Counted from the first letter of the stretch, positions 36,263 to 45,610 are shown. The stretch: DNA of 64,000 nucleotides from Berkiella sp964594635 (GCA_964594635.1 CAZQMV010000008.1:80416-144415); one strand, 5' to 3'. A program made the numbers and translations. Notes: a model not told the origin generated them from the letters alone.

Positions 36263-38581
36263 ATGGATCAACCCAGCGATTCATCCAAAAAGAAAAAGGA
36301 TAAGTCTGATAAAAAGTCAGAGGGAACACCTATTGAAAATGCGATTGGTGAGGTTGGTTCTATTGGTATGGCAGGTAACCTAATTAAGGAAACCGCTGAT
36401 GAGAGTCAAAAACCTGAAGAGCCTGAAGTTGAACAATGGCGAATACCGGCTGCTCATCATATCGCGCATGATCCTCTGCTTGCTTGCTTAGTGGTGCTAA
36501 CACGTTTAGAGCATAATCCTTTTTCGCCAGAAACACTGATAGCAGGTCTGCCGCTTGTTGAAAATAAGTTAACACCGGAGCTCTTTATTCGAGCAGCTGC
36601 TAGAGCCGGATTGTCTGCGCAAATTGTGTCGCGAACTATCCCTGATATCTCACCTTTAGTATTACCTGCCGTTCTTTTATTGAAAAACCGTCAAGCGTGT
36701 ATTTTAGTGGCAAAGAATGATGCTAAAGGTACCGCCACTATCATTCAACCTGAATCTAAACAAGGCGAAAAAGTTGTCTCTATTGCTGAATTATCAAAGC
36801 AATATACAGGTTATTCTATTTTTACGCGTCCAGCTTATCGTTTTGATAAGCGCAGTGATGAAGGTTTTAAAGAGCGTCCTAAGAATTGGTTTTGGAGTGT
36901 CATTGCCACGACGTGGAAAATTTACTCAGAAGTATTAGTGGCTTCTTTCTTTATTAACATCTTTGCGATTGGTTCTTCCTTGTTTGTGATGAACGTATAC
37001 GACAGAGTGGTACCCAATAACGCGATGGATACCTTAACGGTACTGGCGATTGGGGTACTCATCATCTTTACCTTCGATTTTATTATGAAAATGCTACGGG
37101 GTTATTTCATCGATATTGCCGGTAAGAAGACCGATGTCATGTTATCTTCTAATATCTTTGAACAAATGATGGGCATTCGAATGGAGGCGCGCCCAGAATC
37201 GGTAGGGAACTTTGCCAATAATATGCAACAGTTCGATTCGTTTAGAGATTTTTTTACTTCAACTACGATTAGTGCCTTAATCGATTTGCCATTTGTCTTA
37301 TTTTTCATCGCAATTATCTTTACGTTAGGCGGTTACGTTGTCATTGTGCCCATTTTGGCGGTACCCTTAGTGATATTAGTGGGTTTTCTAATTCAAGCAC
37401 CTCTGAACAAAGCAGTGAAGGAATCGTATCGCTACTCTGGTCAAAAACATGCGATGTTGATTGAATCGTTATCTGCTGTTGAAACGATTAAAAGTCTTTC
37501 AGCGGAAAGCCCATTGCAACGCAAATGGGAACATGCAGTGGGTATGGCAGCAAAGATCGGCACAAGAGTGCGTGGTTGGTCATCAACAGCAGTTAACTTC
37601 TCGGTTTTTGTACAACAAGTTGCAGGTGTATTAGTTGTGATATTAGGTGTAAACCGTATTGCAGATGGTGATATGACCATGGGGGCGTTGATAGCTTGTA
37701 CTATCTTGACGGGTAGAGCGCTGGCACCCTTATCGCAAATTGCAGGTTTAATGACGCGCTATCATCAATCAGTAGCGGCATTACAATCGCTTGATAATGT
37801 GATGAAAATGCCAACTGACAGGTTAAGAGGACGCACACCATTACATCGTCCTCAGTTAACGGGTGATATTGAAATTAGAGACGTGACATTTAAATATCCT
37901 CGCCAACAAGTCCCTGCGTTAAGCAATATCACGTTTAGTATTGCACCTGGTGAAAAAGTGGGGATCATTGGTCGCATTGGCTCAGGTAAGACCACCATTG
38001 AAAAACTCATTTTGGGCTTATATCAAACGACTGAAGGCACGGTATTGATGGATGGCACAGAGATCAGTCAGTTAGATCCCGCTTCAATGCGTCGCAATAT
38101 TGGTTATGTGCCCCAAGATGTGATTTTGTTTTATGGTTCAGTGAAAGAAAACATTACTTACGGGGCACCCTTTGCAGATGATGTGTCGGTGTTAAGAGCA
38201 GCGAAAATTGCCGGTGTGACAGATTTTGTTGCCAAACATCCACAGGGCTTTGATATGCCCGTGGGTGAAAGAGGTGAGAAGCTTTCTGGCGGTCAAAGAC
38301 AAGCTGTGGCGATTGCCAGAGCGTTGATTCTGGATCCCCCTATTTTGGTCTTAGATGAGCCGACCAATATGATGGATAATCGAACTGAAGAAATATTTAA
38401 AAATCAGTTGATTGAAGCATCAAAGGGTAAAACCTTACTTTTAGTGACGCATAAAGGTTCTTTGCTATCACTCGTCGATCGCTTGATCTTGATGGATGGG
38501 GGTAAGGTCATTGCAGATGGCCCAAGAGATTTGGTTTTAAAAGCACTAGCAGAGGGGAAGTTGCACTCAAATGCGCGATAA
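36263..38581 (+). CDS. lapB: Type I secretion ABC transporter, LapB type
   Basis: This 772-aa inner-membrane exporter is of the kind that secretes large RTX adhesins. After a charged 60-residue N-terminus comes a C39-like domain (DPLLACLVVLTRLEHNPFSPETLIAGLP) that lacks the catalytic Cys, as in LapB/HlyB. Six TM helices and an ATPase with Walker A GRIGSGKTT (near residue 571), signature LSGGQRQAVAIARAL and Walker B PILVLDEPTNMMD follow. The gene overlaps lapC by 11 nt. With LapC and LapE it would build the channel for a LapA-type adhesin. Confidence 0.92.
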   Translation: MDQPSDSSKKKKDKSDKKSEGTPIENAIGEVGSIGMAGNLIKETADESQKPEEPEVEQWRIPAAHHIAHDPLLACLVVLTRLEHNPFSPETLIAGLPLVENKLTPELFIRAAARAGLSAQIVSRTIPDISPLVLPAVLLLKNRQACILVAKNDAKGTATIIQPESKQGEKVVSIAELSKQYTGYSIFTRPAYRFDKRSDEGFKERPKNWFWSVIATTWKIYSEVLVASFFINIFAIGSSLFVMNVYDRVVPNNAMDTLTVLAIGVLIIFTFDFIMKMLRGYFIDIAGKKTDVMLSSNIFEQMMGIRMEARPESVGNFANNMQQFDSFRDFFTSTTISALIDLPFVLFFIAIIFTLGGYVVIVPILAVPLVILVGFLIQAPLNKAVKESYRYSGQKHAMLIESLSAVETIKSLSAESPLQRKWEHAVGMAAKIGTRVRGWSSTAVNFSVFVQQVAGVLVVILGVNRIADGDMTMGALIACTILTGRALAPLSQIAGLMTRYHQSVAALQSLDNVMKMPTDRLRGRTPLHRPQLTGDIEIRDVTFKYPRQQVPALSNITFSIAPGEKVGIIGRIGSGKTTIEKLILGLYQTTEGTVLMDGTEISQLDPASMRRNIGYVPQDVILFYGSVKENITYGAPFADDVSVLRAAKIAGVTDFVAKHPQGFDMPVGERGEKLSGGQRQAVAIARALILDPPILVLDEPTNMMDNRTEEIFKNQLIEASKGKTLLLVTHKGSLLSLVDRLILMDGGKVIADGPRDLVLKALAEGKLHSNAR

Positions 38582-39959
38582 ATTCTTACAATTACGAGAC
38601 GCGGTCAATGAATTGGCAGAGACCAAGAAAAAGGCAGAAATCCAAGAGGTTGATATTGAGTTCATGACCGACTCCAGCGCCGCGATGCTCCAAGGCGTGC
38701 CATTTCGCTATCACATGATTTTGATTGCGGCAGCAGGGTTTTTATTTGTGGCGGGTATTTGGGCAAGTTTTGCAACCTTAGACGTTGTTACCGTCGCGCA
38801 GGGGAAAGTGATCCCTTCACGTAGTATGCAAGTGGTGCAAAATTTAGAAGGTGGTATTGTCAAAGATATTCGTGTGAAGGTGGGCGAAGTTGTCGAACGT
38901 GGACAAGTCGTGATGATTATCGATGACACACGCTTTGTGTCTTCCATGAAAGAAGGTGAAGTGCAAAGCGATGCCTTGCAAGCTAAAATTGAGCGTTTAA
39001 CCTCAGAGACTTCTGGAGCGACTTTGAAATTCTCGAAAGAGTTGACCGAGAGTTCACCCGAGACGGTTAAAAATGAAACTAGCTTATATGAAAACCGCAA
39101 GCATGAATTGGAAGTCAAATTAAATATTTTAAAAGATGATGTAGAGCAGCGTAAGCAAGAGTTATCGGCGGCGTTAGGTAAAAAAGATCAAGTTGAACGT
39201 AGCTTAACCTTAGTCAAAAAAGAATTATCACTTACTAAACCTTTAGTGGCACAGGGTGCAGTTTCTGAAGTAGATGTTCTACGCTTAGAAAGAACGGTGA
39301 ACGACTTACAGGGCGATTTAGAGCAAACACAGCTCTCTATCCCTAAGTTAGAAGCAAGTTTAACCGGAGCGCAACGCAAAATTGAGGAATTGCTTTTAGG
39401 ATTTAAATCCGATGCCTTTAAAGAGTTGAATACCGCTAAAGCTGAATATTCTCGATTATTTGAAAGCAATAAAGCAGCGGCCGATAGAGTGACACGAACC
39501 ATTGTGCGATCGCCCGTGCGAGGGACCGTTAACCAAGTTAAAGTAGCCACCATCGGCGGGATTGTTCAGCCAGGTCAAGATTTAATGGACATCGTTCCTT
39601 TGGATGACACGTTGTTGATCGAGGCAAATGTAAGACCTTCTGATATCGGGTTTTTAAGACCGGGCTTACCCGCGACGGTTAAAATTTCTGCTTATGACTT
39701 TTCTATTTATGGTGGTTTAAAAGCCGTGGTTGAACATATCAGTGCTGATACCATCACGGATGAAAAAGGGAATGCATTTTACCAAATTCGCGTTCGCACG
39801 ACAGAAGCAAGCTACTTAGTAGGCAAGCATGGCGAACGCTTGCAAATTATTCCGGGGATGAGTGCAACGGTAGACATCTTAACGGGTGAAAAGACCGTAT
39901 TAGAATATTTACTCAAACCAATCATTAAAGCAAAACGTAACGCGATGAGAGAGCGCTAA
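38571..39959 (+). CDS. lapC: Type I secretion membrane-fusion protein, LapC type
   Basis: This 462-aa HlyD-family adaptor has a short cytosolic N-terminus, one TM helix (HMILIAAAGFLFVAGIWASFATL) and the lipoyl half QGKVIPSRSMQVVQNLEGGIVKDIRVKVGEVVERGQ, the hallmark of type I adaptors. A long coiled coil (residues about 130-300), the second lipoyl half VRSPVRGTVNQVKVATIGGIVQPGQDLMDIVP and the C-terminal barrel follow. It starts inside lapB and ends 4 bp before the LuxR-type regulator. Confidence 0.93.
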   Translation: MRDKFLQLRDAVNELAETKKKAEIQEVDIEFMTDSSAAMLQGVPFRYHMILIAAAGFLFVAGIWASFATLDVVTVAQGKVIPSRSMQVVQNLEGGIVKDIRVKVGEVVERGQVVMIIDDTRFVSSMKEGEVQSDALQAKIERLTSETSGATLKFSKELTESSPETVKNETSLYENRKHELEVKLNILKDDVEQRKQELSAALGKKDQVERSLTLVKKELSLTKPLVAQGAVSEVDVLRLERTVNDLQGDLEQTQLSIPKLEASLTGAQRKIEELLLGFKSDAFKELNTAKAEYSRLFESNKAAADRVTRTIVRSPVRGTVNQVKVATIGGIVQPGQDLMDIVPLDDTLLIEANVRPSDIGFLRPGLPATVKISAYDFSIYGGLKAVVEHISADTITDEKGNAFYQIRVRTTEASYLVGKHGERLQIIPGMSATVDILTGEKTVLEYLLKPIIKAKRNAMRER

Positions 39960-39963
39960 ACCG

Positions 39964-40680
39964 ATGATATTGATTGCTTCGTCAGATACGGAAATGGGAG
40001 CACGCTGGCATGCGCTATTGTCTCCCATCTATCCTATGTATGAAGTCGATGTCCATGACAGGCGCGCATTGGAGTTGTGTTTAAAAAAGGTGATCTTTGA
40101 TGTTTTGATCGTTGATTTGCAATTACTCGGTGAATCGGGCGTAAATGAGATTGCAAGCCTGCGTGAAATCCAACCCCAGCTTAATATTGTTATCATGGCA
40201 AGAGCCCCTGATGAGCGTGAAGAAATCTCAGCGATTATTTTTGGTGCCAAAGCCTATTGCAGTTTTAATATTGAGTTGACTATCCTGCCGAAAGTGATCA
40301 AAACCGTCATGGAAAATGAGCTATGGGTTGATCGTAAGTTTGTCACTCGATTACTTTCTGAGATTGAAGATATTACGCATGCCAAACATCAAGAAGCAAA
40401 GCATTTGGATAAAGGTATTGCAACGATGACGCCAAGGGAATGTGAAATTGCAGCATTGGTTGCAACCGGATCCAGTAATAGGAAAATAGCCGAACAACTC
40501 AGTATTTCCGAAAGAACCGTTAAAGCACATCTAGGTGTGATATTTCGCAAAATTGGTATTAGTGATCGTCTTCAGTTGGCTCTATATATGAATCGTCACC
40601 AACAACTTTCTTCTATATGGCATGGCAATAAAGCTCCTCGACTTGGCCCTCATACGGTTGATCCGAACCGCAAACATTGA
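39964..40680 (+). CDS. LuxR/NarL-type response regulator
   Basis: This 238-aa protein has an N-terminal receiver (phospho-acceptor Asp in FDVLIVDLQLLGESG, near residue 51) and a C-terminal LuxR helix-turn-helix (TMTPRECEIAALVATGSSNRKIAEQLSISERTVKAHLGVIFRKIGI). The metal-binding acidic pair is reduced to SSD, so phosphorylation chemistry may be impaired. It follows lapC by 4 bp and precedes lapE, so a role in controlling the secretion locus is likely but inferred. No cognate histidine kinase is present. Confidence 0.85.
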   Translation: MILIASSDTEMGARWHALLSPIYPMYEVDVHDRRALELCLKKVIFDVLIVDLQLLGESGVNEIASLREIQPQLNIVIMARAPDEREEISAIIFGAKAYCSFNIELTILPKVIKTVMENELWVDRKFVTRLLSEIEDITHAKHQEAKHLDKGIATMTPRECEIAALVATGSSNRKIAEQLSISERTVKAHLGVIFRKIGISDRLQLALYMNRHQQLSSIWHGNKAPRLGPHTVDPNRKH

Positions 40681-40997
40681 TTTCATTTCACTTTTTTCAA
40701 AAATTGACTTGTACCCATCGTCATGTTTATGTAACTTCTAAGAAGCTTAGAACGAATGAATATTTTTTTAGTTAGCAAGCAGCGAACACTGTCTAGATAA
40801 TTAATAATATTTAAATTAAGATAGGCTGAATAAATTCCCTTTCATCAGATGGCAGGGTATATTACAGAGGGTGGACAAGGTAGCAACCCTGTTCTGCAGA
40901 TAAGTAGCTAACCAGCTGTATCAAGGTTAACTCGTGCAGAGCAACGAAGCTTGTGTCCTATGGGCGTTTAAGGATAGACGGAAGAGCGAACACAGTC
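40681..40997 (+). promoter_or_regulatory. Upstream region of lapE (317 bp, no gene)
   Basis: This region has an AT-rich first half with a TTGACT at about 40706 as a weak -35 candidate. In the second half, CAGGGT (40853) and ACCCTG (40886) could pair around a 27-nt loop. I see no ORF. It probably holds the lapE promoter and a leader. Confidence 0.4.
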
Positions 40998-42440
40998 ATG
41001 TCAAAAAACAGATTTCTAAAAATACTCTTACCTTCAATCGCGTTAACATTTGGTACACAAGCCTATGCGTATACCGTACATGATGCGGTAGCTCATTCGC
41101 TTGCAACCTCTCCTGATTTTTTAATCAGCACGAACGTTCGTGACGAAGTAGATAAACAATTGCGCGAATCATATGCAGGTTATTTGCCCTCTGTCGATTT
41201 GACAGCAGGCTTAGGTCAACAATACACAAATAACTCTACTACGCGTGCAGTGGCTGGTTTTAATGGTGTCATCACTACTGGGCCTATACCAACTTCATTA
41301 GTTCCTCCAGTTGCGTCCCTTGGTACAACAACAATGACACGAACAGAATTTGCGTTAACAGCAACGCAAATGTTATTCGATGGCTTTGCCGTCTATAACG
41401 ATGTTGAAGGCCACAAAGCGCGTGTGAGAGCTGAGTCATGGCGTGTGAACGGTAATGCTCAAGATACTGCGTTGAGAGTCGTTGAAGCTTACTTAAATGT
41501 TCTGCAAAACAGAGATTTAGTAGTGAATACGAAAGAAAATCTTGCCACTATCGAACGCATTTATGGTCAAATTCAAAAACGTAGTGAAGGTGGTATTGGT
41601 CGTAAAGCAGATTTAGACCAAGCAGAAGCGCGTGTTGCTTTAGCTCGTGTAAATCATTTAGCACAACAAGGGTTGCTAAGAGATGCTGAAACAGCATTTT
41701 TACGTCAAATCGGCATCCCAACACCTTCTCATTTAGTTTTACCGGAAACCCCACAAGGCTTTCCAAACTCTGAAAACGCTGCAGTTGAACATGGCTTAAA
41801 ATGTCATCCTATCTTGCGCGCTTCAGTAGAAGACGTACAAGTCACTCGTAATGAATACAAAGGCACAAGAGCACCTTTTGTTCCTAGAGTTGACCTGCAA
41901 CTTGGACATACCCGTAACCACAACGTTGATGGTAATCATGGCGACAGCGATGATAATACGGCAATGTTACGTGCACGTTGGAACCTGTTTAAAGGCGGCC
42001 AAGATTTAGCACGAGTCTGTGAAAAAGCGTCCAAAATGCAAGAAGCTCAAGAAGTGTCAAATCGTGCACAACGACAAGTGGTTGAAACCGTTCGCTTAGC
42101 TTGGAACTTATACCAAACAGCGGTTAATCAGTTACCACCACTTAAAGATCACGTTGATTCTTCTGTCAAAACTCGTGACGCTTATCAAAAGCAATTTAAT
42201 ATCGGCCAACGTACGTTGCTCGATTTATTAGATTCTGAAAATGAGTTGTTCGGCGCAAGACAAGATTACATCCAAGGTAAATACAAACGTATTTTGGGTC
42301 AATATCGTGTTATGAACGCAACGGGTGATCTCACTCGCTCAGTGGGTGTGTCATTACCTCGCCAAGCAGAACCCAGAGCTACTGGTGTGATGGATGGTGC
42401 AATGCGCTTCTTTGACAAAACCAGCACATTGTTTGACTAA
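40998..42440 (+). CDS. lapE: TolC-family outer membrane channel, LapE type
   Basis: I start at the ATG at 40998 because it gives a proper signal peptide (MSKNRFLKILLPSIALTFGTQAYA); the in-frame ATG at 40953 adds a charged stretch before it. The protein is 480 aa with two OEP repeats, AVAHSLATSPDFLISTNVRDEV at the start and RDAYQKQFNIGQRTLLDLLDSENELFGARQDY in the second, typical of type I secretion channels (AggA/LapE). It is followed by a hairpin repeat and a strong terminator, which separates it from lapG. Confidence 0.9.
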   Translation: MSKNRFLKILLPSIALTFGTQAYAYTVHDAVAHSLATSPDFLISTNVRDEVDKQLRESYAGYLPSVDLTAGLGQQYTNNSTTRAVAGFNGVITTGPIPTSLVPPVASLGTTTMTRTEFALTATQMLFDGFAVYNDVEGHKARVRAESWRVNGNAQDTALRVVEAYLNVLQNRDLVVNTKENLATIERIYGQIQKRSEGGIGRKADLDQAEARVALARVNHLAQQGLLRDAETAFLRQIGIPTPSHLVLPETPQGFPNSENAAVEHGLKCHPILRASVEDVQVTRNEYKGTRAPFVPRVDLQLGHTRNHNVDGNHGDSDDNTAMLRARWNLFKGGQDLARVCEKASKMQEAQEVSNRAQRQVVETVRLAWNLYQTAVNQLPPLKDHVDSSVKTRDAYQKQFNIGQRTLLDLLDSENELFGARQDYIQGKYKRILGQYRVMNATGDLTRSVGVSLPRQAEPRATGVMDGAMRFFDKTSTLFD

Positions 42441-42463
42441 TAAAGGAATATTACTCGAAACAA

Positions 42464-42562
42464 TTTGATTTCAGGCGAGGCGACGAAGCCTCGAACAACA
42501 GGAGTGTGCTTTAGTACATGACTGTTGAGAGATGGATGAAGTCAACAAAGCATGAAGTCAAA
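42464..42562 (+). repeat. Dispersed intergenic hairpin repeat, copy 3
   Basis: The outer arms are TTTGATTTCAGGC (42464) and GCATGAAGTCAAA (42550). The central stem is AACAG-gag-TGTGC / GTACA-tga-CTGTT with one G-T pair and loop ttta. It follows lapE and has the same orientation as copies 1 and 2. Confidence 0.85.
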
Positions 42563-42586
42563 GTGTAAAGAGTAAAATAGGTATTA

Positions 42587-42613
42587 AGAGAGGGGCAATG
42601 GCCCCTCTTTTTG
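42587..42613 (+). terminator. Rho-independent terminator between lapE and lapG
   Basis: AGAGGGGC / GCCCCTCT with loop aatg is followed by TTTTTG. It ends about 34 bp before the lapG start. Confidence 0.9.
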
Positions 42614-42646
42614 TTTCCAAATGGATTCTTGGGACTTACCTGATAC

Positions 42647-43306
42647 ATGCGAAGTCGATATTTTTTGATTTTAATACTGGCATCTTTCATATGCCTTGTT
42701 AGCGCACTTGAATTTAGCCAAGATTATCTTGATCAAATTGGTAAGCAATATGGCGAATATGCAAAGCGCCGTATTATCACATGGCAGAATTTACTCAAAA
42801 ATAATAAAAATGAAAGCGACCTTAAAAAACTCGAGGTTGTTAATCAATTTTTCAATTTATTAGACTATCGTTCTGATATTCATCAGTGGGGAAGGGAAGA
42901 TTATTGGGCAACCCCGTTAGAATTTTTGGTGACCGGTGGTGGAGATTGTGAAGACTTTACGGTTGCTAAATACTTCACTTTAATTGAACTTGGCGTGCCT
43001 GACGATAAACTACTGATTACCTATGTTAAGCATTTACAACTTAATGTAGCCCACATGGTACTTTCCTATTATCCAACACCTGATAGCACGCCATTAATTT
43101 TGGATAATTATAACAAAGAAATTTTACCCGCCGATAAAAGAACAGATTTGCAACCAATCTATGGTTTTAACGGTAAAGGACTATGGGCAGCAAAGCAGTT
43201 AGGCTTAGGGAATAAAATTGGTGAAGCGACGGATTTAAAGAGATGGTCGGATCTTGAAGCGCGAATGAAGGAAGGGAAAATCGGCAAGTTCATCAATGCC
43301 GACTAA
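42647..43306 (+). CDS. lapG: Periplasmic cysteine protease LapG (transglutaminase-like)
   Basis: In Pseudomonas, LapG cuts the N-terminal retention module of the adhesin LapA and frees it from the surface when c-di-GMP is low. This 219-aa protein has a signal peptide (YFLILILASFICLVSA) and the full Cys-His-Asp triad: GGGDCEDFT (Cys near 101), LNVAHMVLSYY (His near 135) and LILDNYN (Asp near 152). The N-terminal helix YLDQIGKQYGEYAKRRIITWQ is also typical. It is flanked by two inverted copies of the hairpin repeat and sits directly before lapD, its regulator. Confidence 0.93.
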   Translation: MRSRYFLILILASFICLVSALEFSQDYLDQIGKQYGEYAKRRIITWQNLLKNNKNESDLKKLEVVNQFFNLLDYRSDIHQWGREDYWATPLEFLVTGGGDCEDFTVAKYFTLIELGVPDDKLLITYVKHLQLNVAHMVLSYYPTPDSTPLILDNYNKEILPADKRTDLQPIYGFNGKGLWAAKQLGLGNKIGEATDLKRWSDLEARMKEGKIGKFINAD

Positions 43307-43319
43307 TTGCTCTGCCTTC

Positions 43320-43418
43320 TTTCGCCTTAGGCGTTGTTGACTACGGCTTTGAAAAACAGTCGTGTATTAAGTATACACTCCTATTTTCCAAAACCTTGTC
43401 GCCTAGCCTAAGACAAAA
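43320..43418 (-). repeat. Dispersed intergenic hairpin repeat, copy 4 (inverted)
   Basis: Read on the minus strand, the outer arms are TTTTGTCTTAGGC and GCCTAAGGCGAAA. The central stem is AATAG-gag-TGTAT / ATACA-cga-CTGTT with loop actta. It lies just after lapG and has the opposite orientation to the other three copies. Confidence 0.83.
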
Positions 43419-43451
43419 TGAGTTTGAGCAATCGAAGTAATAGGTTAAGTA

Positions 43452-43546
43452 GAGAAGGCTATTATTTTGTAGCGACTCCGTGCAAAGGGATTTAAGCACG
43501 GAAGGCCCAGGGATGGGCCACGGAGCGTAAAAATAATAGTCTTCTC
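43452..43546 (+). ncRNA. Strongly structured leader-like element upstream of lapD
   Basis: An outer 17-bp stem (GAGAAGGCTATTATTTT at 43452 with its complement at 43530, one G-U) encloses two hairpins: CCGTGC / GCACGG at 43478-43501 and GGCCCA / TGGGCC at 43504-43519. A second CACGG copy at 43519-43525 could instead pair with CTCCGTG at 43476, so two exclusive folds exist. It ends 48 bp before the lapD ATG. It could be a cis-regulatory RNA or a small inverted-repeat mobile element; I do not recognise it as a known c-di-GMP riboswitch. Confidence 0.5.
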
Positions 43547-43594
43547 CAGGTATAGTCCATACTGAATATGATTGAGAAAGTTTAGGAGAATAAG

Positions 43595-45535
43595 ATGACA
43601 TTAACTAAGCAACTACTATTATCAGGGATGATAGTTTTACTCTGCTTATTTGCTGGCATGATTACGTATGTGGTGAGAAATACGCAAACCTTTCTCGATC
43701 AACAATTATCTTCGCATGCGCAAGATACGGCTACGGCATTGGGTGTCAGCTTAACGTTGACTATGAAAAATAACGATGTCATCACGGCAAGTCGCATCGT
43801 CGATGCCGTATTTGATAGAGGGTATTATAAAACCATTCAAGTACTTGCTGCGAACGGTTCCCCATTAGTAGAACGTCATTTAGATGTGAAAGTGGCAGGT
43901 GTGCCGCAATATTTTATCGAGGCGTTGCCAATTAAAACCAAATCCAAAGAAGCCGTGATTATGGATGGCTGGAAAAAAGTGGGCAAAGTCGTTATTGAGA
44001 GTAATCCCGGTTTTGCTTATCAACAGATTTGGCTTACCTTTACCGAATCACTCAAATGGTTAATCATGACGGGCTTCATTGCTGTGATACTCGGTGGTGG
44101 ATTGCTTTACATTATACTGCGCCCCTTACGCGCAATTACTAAGCAAGCCGCTGCAATTTGTAACCAACAATTCACTGTTCAAGAATCTTTGCCATGGACA
44201 TTGGATCTGCGCCAAGTGGTTTTAGCAATGAATCGCATGTCGAGCCGTTTGAAGAATATGTTCGAAGAGCAATTGCAAACCTCTGAGCGACTACGTGAAC
44301 AAGCTTATAAAGATCCTGTGACACATTTAGGTAATCGTCGTTATTTCGATTTACAATTCGATCATGTTCTTGCAGATGAAGAAAAAGTAGGCGTTGGTGT
44401 ATTTTTACTCATTGAACTAAAGCATTTTAAAGAATATAACGATCAATATGGTTATGAAGCCGGTGACAATTTGCTAAAAGGCGTAGCAAATATCATTAGC
44501 CAATCAGTAGCAGCTTATGAAAACACCATTTTGGCCAATAAGGGCGCAAGCTTCTTTATTGTGTTACCTGGTAAGACTAAACCCATAGCAGAAGAAGTTG
44601 CCAGTAACATTAGCCAACAATTTAATGAACTCTCCATTAAAGGTATTAGCAAAACCACGGAAGTGGGCAATATGGGTGTTGTAGAATTTACGACCGAAAC
44701 GGCTAAAAAAGATATTCTCGCCAGTGCCGATATGGCTTTACGTAGCGCACAAAGCTCTGGTGTTAACTCGTGGTCGTTGGCGCTTCTGGCACAGAAAAAC
44801 ATTCATGGTGCATTGGAATGGAGTGCTATTTTTGATAAAGCGATCCGTGAAAACAATATCGTTTTACACTTTCAAGAAGTGCAAAACTGGCGAAATCCCA
44901 GTGAGAAAATGTATGAAACATTATTGCGACTTCCGCTTGCCGATAATCAATTAGTGTCAGCTGGAGTCTTCATGCCCATGGCTGAAAGGCTAAACCAAAT
45001 TATGGCTTTAGATAAACTGGTTGTTGATAATGTGATAGATCGGATCCAAAAAAGTACTTCTACCGATATTTTCTCGGTGAACATTGCCGCGAGTGGTTTT
45101 GATGATGAGCACTTTAGGAAATGGCTATTAGATCGTGTGAAATCCTTGGGCAAGAAAGCGGGTCGCTTGGTGATTGAATTACCAGAGTATGGCGTCATTA
45201 ATCGTCTTGAAACCGTTCGCAGCCTATTTTTGAAAATATCAGAATTAGGGGTGAAAACAGCGATCGATCATTATGGCAAAAATTTTAGTTCATTCTCTTA
45301 CCTTTACAATTTAAAGTGCCATTACTTAAAAATTGACGGTGGGTTTATCAGACAAATTCAAGGCAGTGAAGAAAATCAATTTTTTGTTAGAAGCCTTGTT
45401 GATATTGCACATAGTCTTGATATTTTAGTGATAGCGGAATCCGTTGAGACGCAAGAAGAGTATCAAACTTTACAGCAATTAAAAGTTGATGGTGTTCAGG
45501 GTTATTTCGTTGGCAAACCAACCGAAATTAGTTAA
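43595..45535 (+). CDS. lapD: c-di-GMP receptor LapD (degenerate GGDEF-EAL)
   Basis: LapD senses cytosolic c-di-GMP through its EAL domain and holds LapG in the periplasm. This 646-aa protein has TM1 (LLLSGMIVLLCLFAGMITYVV), a periplasmic LapD/MoxY-type domain (residues 30-145), TM2 (LIMTGFIAVILGGGLLYIIL), HAMP, GGDEF and EAL domains. The GGDEF motif is NKGAS and the EAL motif is ETL, with DDFG replaced by DHYG, so neither cyclase nor phosphodiesterase activity is expected, as in Pseudomonas LapD. The RBS is TTTAGGAG 6 nt before the ATG. A structured element precedes it. Confidence 0.93.
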   Translation: MTLTKQLLLSGMIVLLCLFAGMITYVVRNTQTFLDQQLSSHAQDTATALGVSLTLTMKNNDVITASRIVDAVFDRGYYKTIQVLAANGSPLVERHLDVKVAGVPQYFIEALPIKTKSKEAVIMDGWKKVGKVVIESNPGFAYQQIWLTFTESLKWLIMTGFIAVILGGGLLYIILRPLRAITKQAAAICNQQFTVQESLPWTLDLRQVVLAMNRMSSRLKNMFEEQLQTSERLREQAYKDPVTHLGNRRYFDLQFDHVLADEEKVGVGVFLLIELKHFKEYNDQYGYEAGDNLLKGVANIISQSVAAYENTILANKGASFFIVLPGKTKPIAEEVASNISQQFNELSIKGISKTTEVGNMGVVEFTTETAKKDILASADMALRSAQSSGVNSWSLALLAQKNIHGALEWSAIFDKAIRENNIVLHFQEVQNWRNPSEKMYETLLRLPLADNQLVSAGVFMPMAERLNQIMALDKLVVDNVIDRIQKSTSTDIFSVNIAASGFDDEHFRKWLLDRVKSLGKKAGRLVIELPEYGVINRLETVRSLFLKISELGVKTAIDHYGKNFSSFSYLYNLKCHYLKIDGGFIRQIQGSEENQFFVRSLVDIAHSLDILVIAESVETQEEYQTLQQLKVDGVQGYFVGKPTEIS

Positions 45536-45610
45536 CTCGGCTCTTGCATGCCGCAAAGGAATGCCTTAGGGTTGGTTTTTACACGATAGCGATAAGAACA
45601 AATCAGGCAA

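Noticed and set aside
43452..43546. Known c-di-GMP riboswitch upstream of lapD
   Set aside because: The conserved core sequences of the class I and II c-di-GMP riboswitches that I know are not present; reported only as an unassigned structured element.
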